This document shows, piece after piece, positions 54,389 through 64,000 of a stretch of DNA of 64,000 bases. Under the pieces are notes generated by a model. It searched no databases and was not told the DNA's origin. It saw only the letters and a program-made list of their open reading frames with translations. Source of the DNA: Actinomadura luteofluorescens (GTDB lineage Bacteria > Actinomycetota > Actinomycetes > Streptosporangiales > Streptosporangiaceae); NCBI RefSeq assembly GCF_013409365.1, contig NZ_JACCBA010000001.1, positions 5,704,001 to 5,768,000 of the forward strand, given 5' to 3'. A program made the translations under genes and the position numbers. How positions within the stretch are numbered: the first letter of the stretch is position 1; every line of letters starts with the position of its first letter.

Positions 54389-55921
54389 ATGACGATCGCC
54401 GCCGTGGGTACACGAGGCGGGGTGCGCGTGCGTTCCGTCCTCCCCCACCTGCCCCACCTGCCGTTCCTCGCGGTGCTCGCGGTCGCGCTCTGGATCCGCG
54501 CCGTCGCCGTCCTCGCCTATCCGGCGCCGCTGTGGTTCGGCGACTCACCCGCGTATCTGAAGGCCGCGATCGAGTTCCGGCCGGACGAGATGCGTCCCAG
54601 TGGATATCCGATCTTGCTGTGGCTGCTCAAGCCCTTCCACAGTTTCGCTCTGATGGTGTCCGTGCAGCACGCCGTCGGGGTGCTCACCGGGGTCCTGGTG
54701 TACGTCCTGGTCTGGCGCGCCGGACGGGCGGCCTGGCCCGGTACGGACGAGAGTCGGTGGCGCGCCTGGCTGCCCGGCACGGCGGCGGCGCTGCTGACCG
54801 TCCCGGTGCTGATCCCCGTGCACCAGATCGCCCTTGAGCACATGCTCATGTCGGACTCGCTGTTCGCGTTCCTGCTGCTCGCGGCGGTGGCCGCCGTGCT
54901 GTGGCGGCGCCGGCCGGCCTGGTGGCTCGGCGCCCTGGCCGGGGCGTTCACGGCCTGCGCGACGCTCACCCGCACGGCGGGCCTGCCGCTGATCGCCCTG
55001 GTCCTGGCCGCGATGCTGATCAGGAGGGCGGGCTGGAGGGTGTGCGCGGCGACGGCGGCCGCGTTCGCCCTGCCCGTCGCCGGGTACCTGGTCTGGTTCC
55101 ACGCGGAGTACGGCCAGTACAAGCTCGCCAAGGCCGACCAGGTGTTCCTGTACGGGCGCACCGCCGCGTTCGCCGACTGCCGGGTGATCAGGCCCCGGCC
55201 CGAGCTGGCGGTCATGTGCCCGAAGCGGAGCGACCCCAGGATCTCCAGGTCGTTCTCGGTCATGTGGACGCCCGACTCCCCGTTCCGCCGCATCCCGGGC
55301 TGGGTGTACGGCGAGGACGGCAACCGGCTCGCGGGCGAGTTCGCCTGGGCCGCTATCAAGGCGCAGCCCGTCGACTACGCGCAGGTCGTCGTCCGCGACA
55401 CGCTGAGGGCGTTCGCCTGGCACCGGCAGCCGTACCCCACGCCGTGGACATGGCTCCAGTACGAGTTCCCCGAGGGCGAGGCGTGGAGCGACAAGCAGGC
55501 GGGTCTCGCCCGGCGGTACGGCGGTGACGGCGAGACGCGGGTCGTCCGGCCGTGGGCGGGGCAGGTCCTCGCCTACCAGGACCACGTGGTCATGCCCGGG
55601 ACGATCCTCGGCGTCCTGCTGCTCGGCGGGCTCGCCGGGGCGGCGGCGCACGCGCGGTCGGACGGGCGGTGGCGCCTCGCCCGGCCCGTCCGGCACTGGG
55701 CGGGGGGCGCGCTGCTCCCGTGGGGGACGAGCCTGGCGCTGCTGGTGATCCCCGCCGCGACCGCCGACTTCGACTTCCGCTACGTCATGCCCGCCGTCCC
55801 GTTCGCGTGCGTCGCGCTCGGCCTGGCGCTGTTCCCGCCGCCCCGCCCGCCGCGCGTGCCCGCGCCCCGGCGCGAGCACGCCCCGGCGGCCCGGGCGAAG
55901 ATCGACGCCGAGTCCGCCTAG
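54389..55921 (+). CDS. GT-C membrane glycosyltransferase (GT39/ArnT-like)
   Basis: 510 residues with about 9-11 membrane helices. The first outer loop has LWFGDSPAYLKAAIEFRPDEMRPSGYP, the acidic site typical of GT-C enzymes using polyprenyl-phosphate sugars, and a large outer loop (about 250-390) precedes the last helices. It probably modifies a surface polymer or protein on the outer face. Start at 54389 or the GTG at 54422 (GGGTGCGC); the choice is not settled. Divergent from the CDP-alcohol phosphatidyltransferase gene. Confidence 0.8.
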   Translation: MTIAAVGTRGGVRVRSVLPHLPHLPFLAVLAVALWIRAVAVLAYPAPLWFGDSPAYLKAAIEFRPDEMRPSGYPILLWLLKPFHSFALMVSVQHAVGVLTGVLVYVLVWRAGRAAWPGTDESRWRAWLPGTAAALLTVPVLIPVHQIALEHMLMSDSLFAFLLLAAVAAVLWRRRPAWWLGALAGAFTACATLTRTAGLPLIALVLAAMLIRRAGWRVCAATAAAFALPVAGYLVWFHAEYGQYKLAKADQVFLYGRTAAFADCRVIRPRPELAVMCPKRSDPRISRSFSVMWTPDSPFRRIPGWVYGEDGNRLAGEFAWAAIKAQPVDYAQVVVRDTLRAFAWHRQPYPTPWTWLQYEFPEGEAWSDKQAGLARRYGGDGETRVVRPWAGQVLAYQDHVVMPGTILGVLLLGGLAGAAAHARSDGRWRLARPVRHWAGGALLPWGTSLALLVIPAATADFDFRYVMPAVPFACVALGLALFPPPRPPRVPAPRREHAPAARAKIDAESA

Positions 55922-55935
55922 CGCGGCCGGTCCGC

Positions 55936-56759
55936 TCAGGTGCGCAGGTCGAGGTGATGCAGTGCGGCGTCGAGGCAGCGGCGGAGGTCGCCGGCGTCGG
56001 GGGCCACGGCGGTGAGAAGGACGCCCGGGCCCGCGAGCGGTGTGATGACCCCGTGCGCGCGCGCCGGGACGCCGTCGAGGATGTGCGTGCCGGGCGGACG
56101 GTCCTGGTACGCGGGGTCGATGACGAGGAGCTGGCCGACGGCGCGGTTGCCGGCCAGCACGGCGGGGCCGTCCCAGCCGGGGGCGCCGGGACCGTAGGCG
56201 TTGTGCTGGTCCAGCAGCGTCCGGCCGTCGCGGCGGACCGTGATGCGGCTGGCCAGCCGTCCCGGCGGCTCGTGTGCGCGGCCGAGGATCAGCTGCTCGC
56301 TGAGGACGAGCCGCGCGGTGCCCGCGAGGTCGATGAGCGTGTGCTGGCGCAGGTCGCTTCCCGCGGCGGAGATGACGGGTTCGGGCAGCCAGTGCAGTCG
56401 TGCGGAGTCGTCCACGCGCAGTGCCGCGTCGAGGACGGAGTGGTCGGGTGTGCGGCCGGGCAGTGCGACCGTGGCGGCGGCGGTGATGACGTGCAGGTCG
56501 GCGTCCGGCCCGACGGCGACCTCGATGCGCAGGCGGTCGCCGTTGTGCGGGGCGCTCATGGTGTTCAGCGTGCAGACGCGCGCCTGGGCGCCGCGCGGGC
56601 GGAGCCGGCGGAGCGCGAAGGGGCCGTCGCCGTGCAGCAGCGGCAGGTCGGTGACTCCGTCGGCGGCCTCGGCTCTGATGCGGGCGATGGCATGCAGCCT
56701 GTAGGGGGCGGGCGCGGCATCGGCGGTGCGCGCCGCGGTCCGGAGGGGCGGCGCCGCGG

Positions 56760-56763
<4 letters not shown>
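55936..56763 (-). CDS. ureD: Urease accessory protein UreD
   Basis: 275 residues. UreD forms the UreDFG complex that delivers nickel to apo-urease. Although divergent as usual, it keeps the order seen in actinobacterial UreD: an [18 protein letters not shown] strand (here [13 protein letters not shown]), [33 protein letters not shown], and a C-terminal [20 protein letters not shown]. The ATG overlaps the ureG stop (ATGA), and it is the last gene of the urease operon. Convergent with the GT-C gene. Confidence 0.88.
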
Positions 56764-57449
<686 letters not shown>

Positions 57450-57468
57450 GGTGCCCTCCGGGTGGTGT

Positions 57469-58143
57469 TCAGCTGGCGAAAAGGCGTACCGGCCAGGCCG
57501 CGTGCTGCTCGGCGGTGATGTCCAGCAGCGGCGCGGACGCGGCGGGCAGTGCGTCCACCCCGTCCGCCGGCAGCCGCGCCGCATGGCCGGCGGCCTCGGC
57601 GGCGACGGATTCCATGGCGCCGCTGAGGCGTGCGGTGACGGCGGTGGCCGCGAAGGGGTCGAGGCCGAGCAGGCGTATCACGGCGGTCACCGGGGCGCAG
57701 ACGCTGTCGTAGGCGGCGGCCTGGGCGGCGCCTCGCGGCGTCAGCCCGGCCGAACGCGCGGCGAGGCCGAGCACGACGGGCTGGTGCGCCCCGGCGGGGC
57801 GTGCCGCGGCCAGGTGCTCCAGTTCGGGGCCGGGCCAGACGGCGCGGGCGGCGCGCATCAGCTGCCGGCCGAGCTTGCGCGCCGCCTGGCGCAGCGCCGG
57901 GGAGGGCGTGCGCACGTCGGCGGCGTCGTCCAGGGCCAGCGGGTCGTACCCGGCCGCCGCGGCGGCGGCCAGGGAGGCCGCGACCAGGCCGGTGGTGGCC
58001 AGCCGCCCGAGGCAGAAGGCCTCCAGGGACGCGGCGTCGTGGACGCGTCCGGCCGCGACGGCGGCCTCGGCCCCTCCGGAGTGCGCGTGGCCGCCGGAGG
58101 GGAAACGGCCGTCACCGAGGATCAGCAGCGGCAGCGGGCTCAT
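57469..58143 (-). CDS. ureF: Urease accessory protein UreF
   Basis: 224 residues, all-helical. [26 protein letters not shown] at the N-terminus and the long helices with [22 protein letters not shown] are typical of UreF, the protein that gates GTP hydrolysis by UreG in the nickel-loading complex. It is preceded by ureC with a 25-bp gap and followed by ureG. The start has CTGGAG upstream. Confidence 0.92.
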   Translation of the reverse strand: MSPLPLLILGDGRFPSGGHAHSGGAEAAVAAGRVHDAASLEAFCLGRLATTGLVAASLAAAAAAGYDPLALDDAADVRTPSPALRQAARKLGRQLMRAARAVWPGPELEHLAAARPAGAHQPVVLGLAARSAGLTPRGAAQAAAYDSVCAPVTAVIRLLGLDPFAATAVTARLSGAMESVAAEAAGHAARLPADGVDALPAASAPLLDITAEQHAAWPVRLFAS

Positions 58144-58168
58144 CGTGGCTCCAGGGGGCGAGGACCGG

Positions 58169-59977
58169 TCAGAACAGGAAGTACCGCTGGGCCATGGGCA
58201 GTTCGGTGTGGTACTCCGGGGTGACCGCGTCCTCGCCGACCTCCACGCCGACGTCTTCGGTCCGGTCGTCCTGCTCGTCGGCTCCGCCGCTGCCCTCGAT
58301 GACCACGGTGAAGCTGTCGGGGTCGACGTCGATGCGCGGGAGGGCGTCGTTCTCGCGCATGTCGGCCTTGGTCAGGCCCCGGGTGCTGGTGATCGTCTCG
58401 AAGGGCTTGCGGAGTCCGTCCACCCGCCCGGCGAACCGCTCGGAGACGAAGTTGACCGAGTTCCCGCCCGGGGCATGCCCGAGCGCGCCGAACATGCGGC
58501 GGGGAAGGACCGGCTGCGGGGTCGGGACGGCGGCGTTGGCGTCGCCGACCTGGGCGTAGGCGATCTGCCCTCCCTTGATCACCAGGTGGGGCTTGACTCC
58601 GAAGAACGCCGGCTCCCACAGGACCAGGTCGGCGAGCTTGCCGGTCTCCACCGAGCCGACCCTGTGGGCGACGCCCTGGGCGATGGCGGGGTTGATGGTG
58701 TACTTGGCGACGTAGCGGCGGGCCCGCAGGTTGTCCGCGGCCCCGTCGCCGTCCAGCGGACCGCGCCGCCGCTTCATCACGTGCGCGGTCTGCCAGGTCC
58801 GCAGGATCATCTCGCCGATGCGTCCCATCGCCTGCGCGTCGGAGGACATGATGGAGATCGCGCCCATGTCGTGCAGGACGTCCTCGGCCGCCATCGTGGA
58901 CGGCCGGATCCGCGACTCGGCGAAGGCCAGGTCCTCGGTGACCTTCGGGTTGAGGTGATGGCAGACCATCAGCATGTCGACGTGCTCGGTGACGGTGTTG
59001 ACCGTCAGCGGCCGGGTGGGGTTGGTGGACGCGGGCAGCACGTTGCGCCGGGACGCCATCTCGATCATGTCCGGGGCGTGGCCGCCGCCCGCCCCCTCCA
59101 CGTGGAAGGCGTGGACGCAGCGCCCCGCGACGGCCTTCAGGGTGCTCTCCAGGAAGCCGGCCTCGTTGAGGGTGTCGGCGTGGATGGCCAGCTGCGCGCC
59201 GGACTCCTCGCACACGCGCAGGCAGGCGTCGATGACGGCGGGGGTGGCGCCCCAGTCCTCGTGCACCTTGAACCCGATGACGCCCGCGCCGAGCTGGTCC
59301 CGCATGGAGTCGGCGGACATCGTCGCGCCCTGGCCGAGCAGCCCGATGTTGACGGCGGAGCCGTCCAGCGCCTCCAGCAGCGAGGTGATGTGCCAGGAGC
59401 CCGACGTGACGGTGGTGGCCTTGCTGCCCTCGGCGGGCCCCGTGCCGCCGCCGATGAGCGTCGTCACGCCCGAGCCGAGCGCCTCGTCGAGCTGCTCGGG
59501 GCAGATGAAGTGGACGTGGGTGTCCACCCCGCCCGCGGTGAGGATCTTGCCGTTGCCGGCGATGATCTCGGTCTCCGGGCCGATCACGATGTCGGTGGCG
59601 ACCGCGTGGCCGTCGTGCCGCCGGTTCATGGTCTCGGGGTTGAAGGCCTTGCCCAGGGCGACGATGTCACCGCCGCGCAGCGCGACGTCCGCCTTGACGA
59701 CGCCCCAGTGGTCCAGGACCACCGCCCCGGTGATCACCGTGTCCGGAGCTCCCTCGGCGCGCGAGACGCGGGACTGGCCCATCGACTCGCGGATCACCTT
59801 GCCGCCGCCGAACACCGCCTCGTCGCCGCTGTGCCCCGGGCCGCCCGCCCAGTCCTCGGTGATCTCGATCCACAGGTCGGTGTCGGCGAGCCGGATCCGG
59901 TCGCCCGCGGTCGGCCCGTACAGGTCGGCGTACTCCGCGCGCTCCAGCCGGGGGCGGCACACCTCGGGCTCAGTCAT
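58169..59977 (-). CDS. ureC: Urease alpha subunit
   Basis: 602 residues. The nickel site is complete: HVHFICPEQ (two histidines), the carbamylated lysine in [22 protein letters not shown] and [13 protein letters not shown] (histidines), and SSDAQAMGR (aspartate); the flap has MVCHHLNP and the arginine in SRIRPSTM. The protein is longer than the usual 567-573 residues because of an N-terminal extension of about seven residues and an acidic insert ([18 protein letters not shown]) just before the conserved end [10 protein letters not shown]. It hydrolyses urea to ammonia and carbamate. Confidence 0.97.
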   Translation of the reverse strand: MTEPEVCRPRLERAEYADLYGPTAGDRIRLADTDLWIEITEDWAGGPGHSGDEAVFGGGKVIRESMGQSRVSRAEGAPDTVITGAVVLDHWGVVKADVALRGGDIVALGKAFNPETMNRRHDGHAVATDIVIGPETEIIAGNGKILTAGGVDTHVHFICPEQLDEALGSGVTTLIGGGTGPAEGSKATTVTSGSWHITSLLEALDGSAVNIGLLGQGATMSADSMRDQLGAGVIGFKVHEDWGATPAVIDACLRVCEESGAQLAIHADTLNEAGFLESTLKAVAGRCVHAFHVEGAGGGHAPDMIEMASRRNVLPASTNPTRPLTVNTVTEHVDMLMVCHHLNPKVTEDLAFAESRIRPSTMAAEDVLHDMGAISIMSSDAQAMGRIGEMILRTWQTAHVMKRRRGPLDGDGAADNLRARRYVAKYTINPAIAQGVAHRVGSVETGKLADLVLWEPAFFGVKPHLVIKGGQIAYAQVGDANAAVPTPQPVLPRRMFGALGHAPGGNSVNFVSERFAGRVDGLRKPFETITSTRGLTKADMRENDALPRIDVDPDSFTVVIEGSGGADEQDDRTEDVGVEVGEDAVTPEYHTELPMAQRYFLF

Positions 59978-60632
59978 GCAGCCCGCCTCCGACCATCCCG
60001 CGCAGCCCCATGACCTTCCGCTCTCCCTGGAGGGGGACGAGATCGACCTCGACGCGGCAGGCGGTCTCGAAGCGCCGCGACTTGCCCGCGGGGATGTTCA
60101 GGCGCTTGCCGTAGGCGCACTCGCGGTCGGGCGCCGCGTCCGCCGCCGTGACCGGCCGGATCTCCAGCGCCGGGTTCACCTCGTAGAAGTGGTAGTGGGA
60201 GCCGACCTGCACCGCGCGGTCGCCGGTGTTGCGCACCTCGACCCGCGTCACCGGCAGCCCCTCGTTGACCAGCACCGGCTCGGCGCCGTCCGGATGCTCG
60301 ACGTGCCCGGGCGCGGTGACCTCGGGCCGCGCGGGGATGGGGTCGGTGATGGTCACCAGCTTGGTGCCGTCCGGGAAGGTCGCCTCCACCTGGATCATCT
60401 CGATCATCTCGGGGACGCCCCGCATCACCTCCCGGCGGGTGAGCACGCCCCGCCCGGAGGCCATCAGTTCGCGGACGGTCCTGCCGTCCCTGGCTCCTTC
60501 GAGCACGTGCGCGGTCAGCAGCGCCACCACCTCGGGGTAGTTCAGCCGGAGCCCCCGGGCCCGGCGTCTGGCCGCCACGTCGGCGGCCACGTGGATCATC
60601 AGGCGCTCCTGCTCATGCGGGGTCAGATGCAC
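59970..60632 (-). CDS. ureAB: Fused urease gamma-beta subunit
   Basis: 220 residues. Residues 1-100 are the gamma subunit ([44 protein letters not shown]), and residues about 108-220 are the beta subunit ([48 protein letters not shown]). The fusion is known in other bacteria, including Helicobacter UreA. The gene leads the ureAB-C-F-G-D operon and overlaps ureC by 8 bp. No ureE is present. A palindrome sits in the promoter region. Confidence 0.95.
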   Translation of the reverse strand: MHLTPHEQERLMIHVAADVAARRRARGLRLNYPEVVALLTAHVLEGARDGRTVRELMASGRGVLTRREVMRGVPEMIEMIQVEATFPDGTKLVTITDPIPARPEVTAPGHVEHPDGAEPVLVNEGLPVTRVEVRNTGDRAVQVGSHYHFYEVNPALEIRPVTAADAAPDRECAYGKRLNIPAGKSRRFETACRVEVDLVPLQGERKVMGLRGMVGGGLHD

Positions 60633-60677
60633 CGTGGTCCTCCTCCAGCTCCTACGTCTCTCTCCGGGGGTGAAGTG

Positions 60678-60690
60678 TCACTTAGAGTGA
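60678..60690. promoter_or_regulatory. Palindromic operator before the urease operon
   Basis: TCACT, TAG, AGTGA: perfect 5-bp arms, 46 bp upstream of the ureAB start. Its core is nearly the same as the palindrome at 27695-27708. A nitrogen or nickel regulator may bind here; none can be named. Confidence 0.45.
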
Positions 60691-60732
60691 TATCGCCTGG
60701 AAGAGGTTGTTCGGCCACTCTGGCCTCACCGT

Positions 60733-61932
60733 TCAGAGAGACAACGTTGGCCCGCGGCGTCCGGTGTCGCGGCGTGGTGCGGCGAGCAGCCCGCCGAGCA
60801 TCCGCTCCCATCGCGCGGCGACCGCGGACACGGCGAACCTCTCGGCCGACGCGGCGGCGTTCGCCGCCATCGCCCGCCTCGCCTCCTCGTCGTCGATCAG
60901 CCGGATCAGCGTCTCGGCGAGCGCGCCGGAGTCCTCGGGCGGGACGAGCAGCCCGTCCGCCCCGTCGGTGATGATCTCGCGGGGCCCGTGCGGGCAGTCG
61001 AAGGCGACCACCGGCAGCCCGCACGCGAACGCCTCGATGATCGTCATGCCGAACGGCTCGGCGCGCGAGGGCAGGGCGAGGACGGACGCCTTGGCCAGCT
61101 CGCCCTCCATGTCATGGGCCGGCCCCATCATCCGCACGTGGTTGTAGAGGCCGAGGCGGGTGGCCCGGCGGCGCATCTCCTCGCGGCGCGGTCCCTCGCC
61201 GTAGATCCGCAGCCGCCACTGCGGATGCTTCTCCACGACCTTCGCGAACGCGTCGACGAGCAGGTCGAACCCCTTGATCCAGACGATCCGGCCCGCCGCC
61301 ACGACGAGCCGGTTCTCCTGCCGCGACCGCGGGTGCACCCGCGGGGGAAGGCCGTTGCCGATCGTGTGGACGGGGCACGAGCCCGCGGGAAGCAGGCGCC
61401 CGTACTCCGCCGTGTCGGCGGCCGTCAGGCAGGTGAGGGCGTCCAGCCGCGGGTACCACTCCTCGATCTCGGCGAGGATCCCGGCGTCGTTGATGCCGAG
61501 CTGCAGGTGCTCCTGCCCGACCACGACGACCTTGGCCGGCGCCAGCCGCGCCGCCATCAGGTTGAGCCCCGCCCGGGTGGTGACCAGCACGTCCGTGCGC
61601 GGCCTGCGCAGGAAGCGGGTGAGCCTCTCGTCCGTCCAGGCGGAGTACTTGGAGAAGCTGCGCTCCTCGGGGTGGACGATCCGCGTCGGCTCGGCCATGA
61701 GCCGCGCGGCGCGCTCGGTGTTCGGCCACGGGACCTTCGCGCCCGGCCGGACGTCGACCAGGGAGCGCAGCCGGACGCGGTCCGAGAGCGGGAACACCGG
61801 CCGGTCGGCGGTGCGCCGCACGCTGACGATCTCGACGTCGTGGCGGCGGGACAGCTCGTCCGCGAGCGTGAAGGTGCTGCGCACGGTGCCGTCGACGGTC
61901 CAGGCCTCCAGCAGCAGGAACGTGATCTTCAT
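60733..61932 (-). CDS. Glycosyltransferase family 4
   Basis: 399 residues with the GT-B fold. The N-domain begins KITFLLLEAWTVDGTVRSTFTLADELSRRHDVEIVSV; the donor domain has HTIGNGLPPRVHP, VVAAGRIVWIKGFDLLVDAF, RIYGEGPRREEMRR and the EX7E-type EPFGMTIIEAFACGLPVVAFD, closing with GPREIITDGADGLLVPPED. It likely builds a wall teichoic-acid-like glycopolymer with the TagF-like enzyme two genes upstream. The ATG overlaps the preceding stop (ATGA). Confidence 0.92.
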   Translation of the reverse strand: MKITFLLLEAWTVDGTVRSTFTLADELSRRHDVEIVSVRRTADRPVFPLSDRVRLRSLVDVRPGAKVPWPNTERAARLMAEPTRIVHPEERSFSKYSAWTDERLTRFLRRPRTDVLVTTRAGLNLMAARLAPAKVVVVGQEHLQLGINDAGILAEIEEWYPRLDALTCLTAADTAEYGRLLPAGSCPVHTIGNGLPPRVHPRSRQENRLVVAAGRIVWIKGFDLLVDAFAKVVEKHPQWRLRIYGEGPRREEMRRRATRLGLYNHVRMMGPAHDMEGELAKASVLALPSRAEPFGMTIIEAFACGLPVVAFDCPHGPREIITDGADGLLVPPEDSGALAETLIRLIDDEEARRAMAANAAASAERFAVSAVAARWERMLGGLLAAPRRDTGRRGPTLSL

Positions 61933-62732
61933 GGGGCGTCGTCCTCGGGGAGGAGGTGGCAGGCGACCGCCAGCCCGTCCTTGAGCGTGTAGTACGGCCG
62001 CACGCCCATCCGCCGCGCGCCGGACGGGACGATCTGCCGGGGGTAGGAGAGCGTGCCGTGCTTGCCCGGCGCGTCGTCGAGGAAGGTGGCGAGGCGGGCG
62101 CGGACGTCGCCGGCCTCCAGCCAGAGGTCCCACAGGCCGGGCTCGTGCCGGGTGAACGCGTGAACGTCCAGGCAGGCGTCGAACGCGGTCCCGTCGAGCC
62201 GGGCGACCCCCGTCTCACGGCCGCCGCCGTCGCGGGCGACCGCGACCAGCCGGGCGGCGGCGCCCGGACGCGGCCCGGTGTGGGCGAGCCATCCGATGAT
62301 CTTGATTTCGCCGTCGAGCGGGTGCACCTCCTCGACCTCCGCGTGCGGGACGACGTCGCGGACGTCGAGCGTGGCCCGCCCGTCCGGCGCCCGCACGACG
62401 CGGACGGCCCGCTCCCGCGCCCGCCCGGCGTACTCGCGCAGCCCGTCGAACGAGAACCCGGGATCGTCGGTCAGCAGCGGACGGTCCGCGCCGAGGAGCA
62501 CGTCCCACGCGCCCGGCGCGAGCCCGCCGACCGCAAGCGCGGCGGAGCACCGGTCATCCGCGAGCGGTCCGGCACGGACCTGCCCGGTCGGCGCGTGGCG
62601 CAGGACGATCCGCTCGCCCTCCGCCGCAGGGCGCCTCCACCGGATGCGGAGCGTGTCGTCCGCGCCGACCCTGCAATGGTCGGCCACCCCGCACCCGTCT
62701 AACTCCTTGCAACGGTCAGGAACCGTGTTCAC
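61929..62732 (-). CDS. Hypothetical protein linked to a TagF-like polymerase
   Basis: 267 residues, not recognised. It looks mostly beta-stranded: LRIRWRRPAAEGERIVLRHAPTGQV, VRVVRAPDGRATLDVRDVVP and EVEEVHPLDGEIKIIGWLAHTG suggest two beta-sandwich domains, perhaps glycan-binding. It lies between and is co-expressed with a glycerophosphotransferase-like gene (27 bp upstream) and a GT4 (ATGA overlap), so a role in the same polymer is inferred. GTG 62732 is chosen for the GGGGAAGG site upstream. Confidence 0.65.
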   Translation of the reverse strand: MNTVPDRCKELDGCGVADHCRVGADDTLRIRWRRPAAEGERIVLRHAPTGQVRAGPLADDRCSAALAVGGLAPGAWDVLLGADRPLLTDDPGFSFDGLREYAGRARERAVRVVRAPDGRATLDVRDVVPHAEVEEVHPLDGEIKIIGWLAHTGPRPGAAARLVAVARDGGGRETGVARLDGTAFDACLDVHAFTRHEPGLWDLWLEAGDVRARLATFLDDAPGKHGTLSYPRQIVPSGARRMGVRPYYTLKDGLAVACHLLPEDDAP

Positions 62733-62758
62733 GGACCAGTCGCCTTCCCCGATGACGC

Positions 62759-64000
62759 CTACCGGCCTCCGCCGTCCGGGCCGAACACCCGGTCGACGGC
62801 ACGGGAGGCGGCATGCCCGTCGTCGAGAGGGCAGAAACGCGCGACGAAGTCCTTGTAGCGGTCGCGATAGCCGTCCATGGCGGACTCCGCGTGGCGGACC
62901 GCCTCGATGAGGTCGTCGGAGGTCTCCACGAGCGGTCCCGGGGACTCGGCCTCGAAGTCGAAGTAGAAGCCGCGCAGCCGGTCCCGGTAGTCGGCGAGAT
63001 CGTAGGTGAAGAACAGCATGGGCCGGCCGGTGTTGGCGTAGTCGAACATCACCGACGAGTAGTCGCTGATCATCACGTCGGAGATCAGGTACAGCTCGGT
63101 GATGTCGGGATAGGCCGACACGTCGCGGACGAAGCCGTGCCCGTCCTCGCGGACGCCGTCCACGACGTTGGTGTGCAGCCGGACCAGCAGGACGTGGTCG
63201 TCGCCGAGCGCCGCGCGGGCCCGCTCCAGGTCGATCCGCATGTCGAACCTGTAGCGGCCGCGGCTGTAGTACTGGTCGTCGCGCCACGTCGGGGCGTACA
63301 GCACGACCCGCTTGCCCTCGGGGATGCCGAGCCGGGCCCGCACCCGCGCCGCGACCGCGTCGGCCTCCGGGCTGTGCAGCAGGTCGTTGCGGGGGTAGCC
63401 GACCTCCAGCATCTCGCCCTTGAACGCGAACGCGCGGCGGAAGATCTCCGTGCTGAACGGGTTGGGGGACAGCAGGTGGCTCCACTCGGGCAGGGAGGGC
63501 CCGGGGTCCTTCGAGCGCGACTGGAGGGCCTTCTTCATGCCGGGCGCGTAGGCGAAGTGCACCTCCTTGATGTCACCGCCGATCTTCTTGAGCGGGGTGC
63601 CGTGCCAGGTCTGCAGGACGACCTGGTCCGGGTGCCGCTGGAACGCGTCGCCCAGCCGGTGGTTCGTCACGATGTAGCGGGACGTGGCGAGCGCCTCGTG
63701 CCACTCCCTGCCGTGCAGCCGGACGGGCCGCAGCGTGCCCGGCAGCTCCACCTGCGCGTCGTTGACGACCCAGAGCTGCTCCAGGTCCGAGCCCCGGCGC
63801 GTCAGCTCCTCATGGACGGCCTTCGGGCTGTCGGAGTACTGCCTCCCGCTGAAGCAGGAGAACAGGACGGTGTCGCGCAGCCCGTCGCGGTCGGCGCGGC
63901 GGCGCGCCTCCTCCCGGTACCTGCCTCCGGCGCTCTTCTCCTCCGCCGGCACGTCGCCCGTCACCGCCACGGCGAGCCGCCCGTCGCGCGCCTCCAGGGC
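62759..64000 (-). CDS. CDP-glycerol/ribitol glycerophosphotransferase (TagF-like), C-terminal part
   Basis: The last 413 residues or so are present; the frame stays open to the right edge, so the N-terminus is missing. The GT-B polymerase domain has TWHGTPLKKIGGDIKE, LSPNPFSTEIFRRAF, VGYPRNDLL, VLYAPTWRDDQYY, VLLVRLHTNVVDG and SDVMISDYSSVMFDYA, with the histidines and arginine that bind CDP-polyol. It polymerises polyol phosphate into a teichoic-acid-type chain at the cytosolic face. The beginning could lie a few or several hundred residues beyond the window. Confidence 0.9.
   Translation of the reverse strand, partial: ALEARDGRLAVAVTGDVPAEEKSAGGRYREEARRRADRDGLRDTVLFSCFSGRQYSDSPKAVHEELTRRGSDLEQLWVVNDAQVELPGTLRPVRLHGREWHEALATSRYIVTNHRLGDAFQRHPDQVVLQTWHGTPLKKIGGDIKEVHFAYAPGMKKALQSRSKDPGPSLPEWSHLLSPNPFSTEIFRRAFAFKGEMLEVGYPRNDLLHSPEADAVAARVRARLGIPEGKRVVLYAPTWRDDQYYSRGRYRFDMRIDLERARAALGDDHVLLVRLHTNVVDGVREDGHGFVRDVSAYPDITELYLISDVMISDYSSVMFDYANTGRPMLFFTYDLADYRDRLRGFYFDFEAESPGPLVETSDDLIEAVRHAESAMDGYRDRYKDFVARFCPLDDGHAASRAVDRVFGPDGGGR

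Overview
The window is very GC-rich, with strong G/C bias at third codon positions, short intergenic gaps and many start/stop overlaps. Its gene content (phosphoenolpyruvate carboxylase, acyl-CoA carboxylase plus biotin ligase, TreX-Y-Z trehalose synthesis, a fused-subunit urease and teichoic-acid-type wall genes) points to a filamentous actinomycete. The Actinomadura/Thermomonosporaceae group is my best guess; it is inferred from content, not tested. I saw no tRNA, rRNA, CRISPR array, insertion sequence or prophage.

Layout. 1-9.9 kb, metabolism and stress: the start of an acyl-CoA carboxylase beta gene diverges from ppc, then come an acetyltransferase, a DGPF/YCII protein with an ECF42-type sigma factor and a DUF899 protein, a crotonase, birA, an adenylate cyclase, and bacterioferritin plus its ferredoxin with an iron box. 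9.9-16.5 kb is glgX/treX-treY-treZ. 16.5-27.7 kb holds an OmpR-type two-component pair, a GtrA flippase, purK-purE, a CoA-binding protein, UDP-glucose dehydrogenase, an acyl-CoA dehydrogenase, a secreted protein, a thioesterase and an LCP wall ligase. 27.9-36.4 kb holds a family 2 glycosyltransferase, a membrane protein, GDPD and an IspD/TarI-like cytidylyltransferase, then a tightly coupled six-gene operon: degenerate CDP-alcohol phosphatidyltransferase, membrane protein, LicC-like cytidylyltransferase, sn-glycerol-1-phosphate dehydrogenase, CDP-alcohol phosphatidyltransferase, glycosyltransferase. 36.7-44.6 kb holds a TetR regulator, a HelD-type RNA polymerase recycling factor, a degenerate SDR, an ADC-like protein, an SRPBCC protein, a MESH1-like HD hydrolase and a beta-propeller protein. 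44.7-64 kb is a cell-surface glycopolymer region (four glycosyltransferase genes, WecC- and WecB-like enzymes, a second CDP-alcohol phosphatidyltransferase, a GT-C membrane protein, a TagF-like polymerase cut by the window edge). An ureAB-C-F-G-D urease operon sits inside it.

How the genes work together. Much of the right two-thirds serves envelope polymer assembly: nucleotide-sugar supply (UDP-GlcA, UDP-ManNAc(A)), CDP-polyol supply and transfer, glycosyl transfer, polyol-phosphate polymerisation, and attachment by LCP. The 31.4-36.4 kb operon is the best candidate for an under-described pathway: it pairs an archaeal-type G1P dehydrogenase with a cytidylyltransferase and a CDP-alcohol phosphatidyltransferase whose last motif aspartate is histidine.

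Structural signals beyond the genes: a dispersed repeat of about 185 bp found twice, each time between convergent genes; a 143-bp duplication of a gene's tail with the repeat's head; many leaderless promoters of the form TANNNT, 6-7 nt, start codon; an ECF42-type promoter in front of the DUF899 gene; and several palindromic operators over -10 elements. All calls come from reading the sequence; no database search was run.
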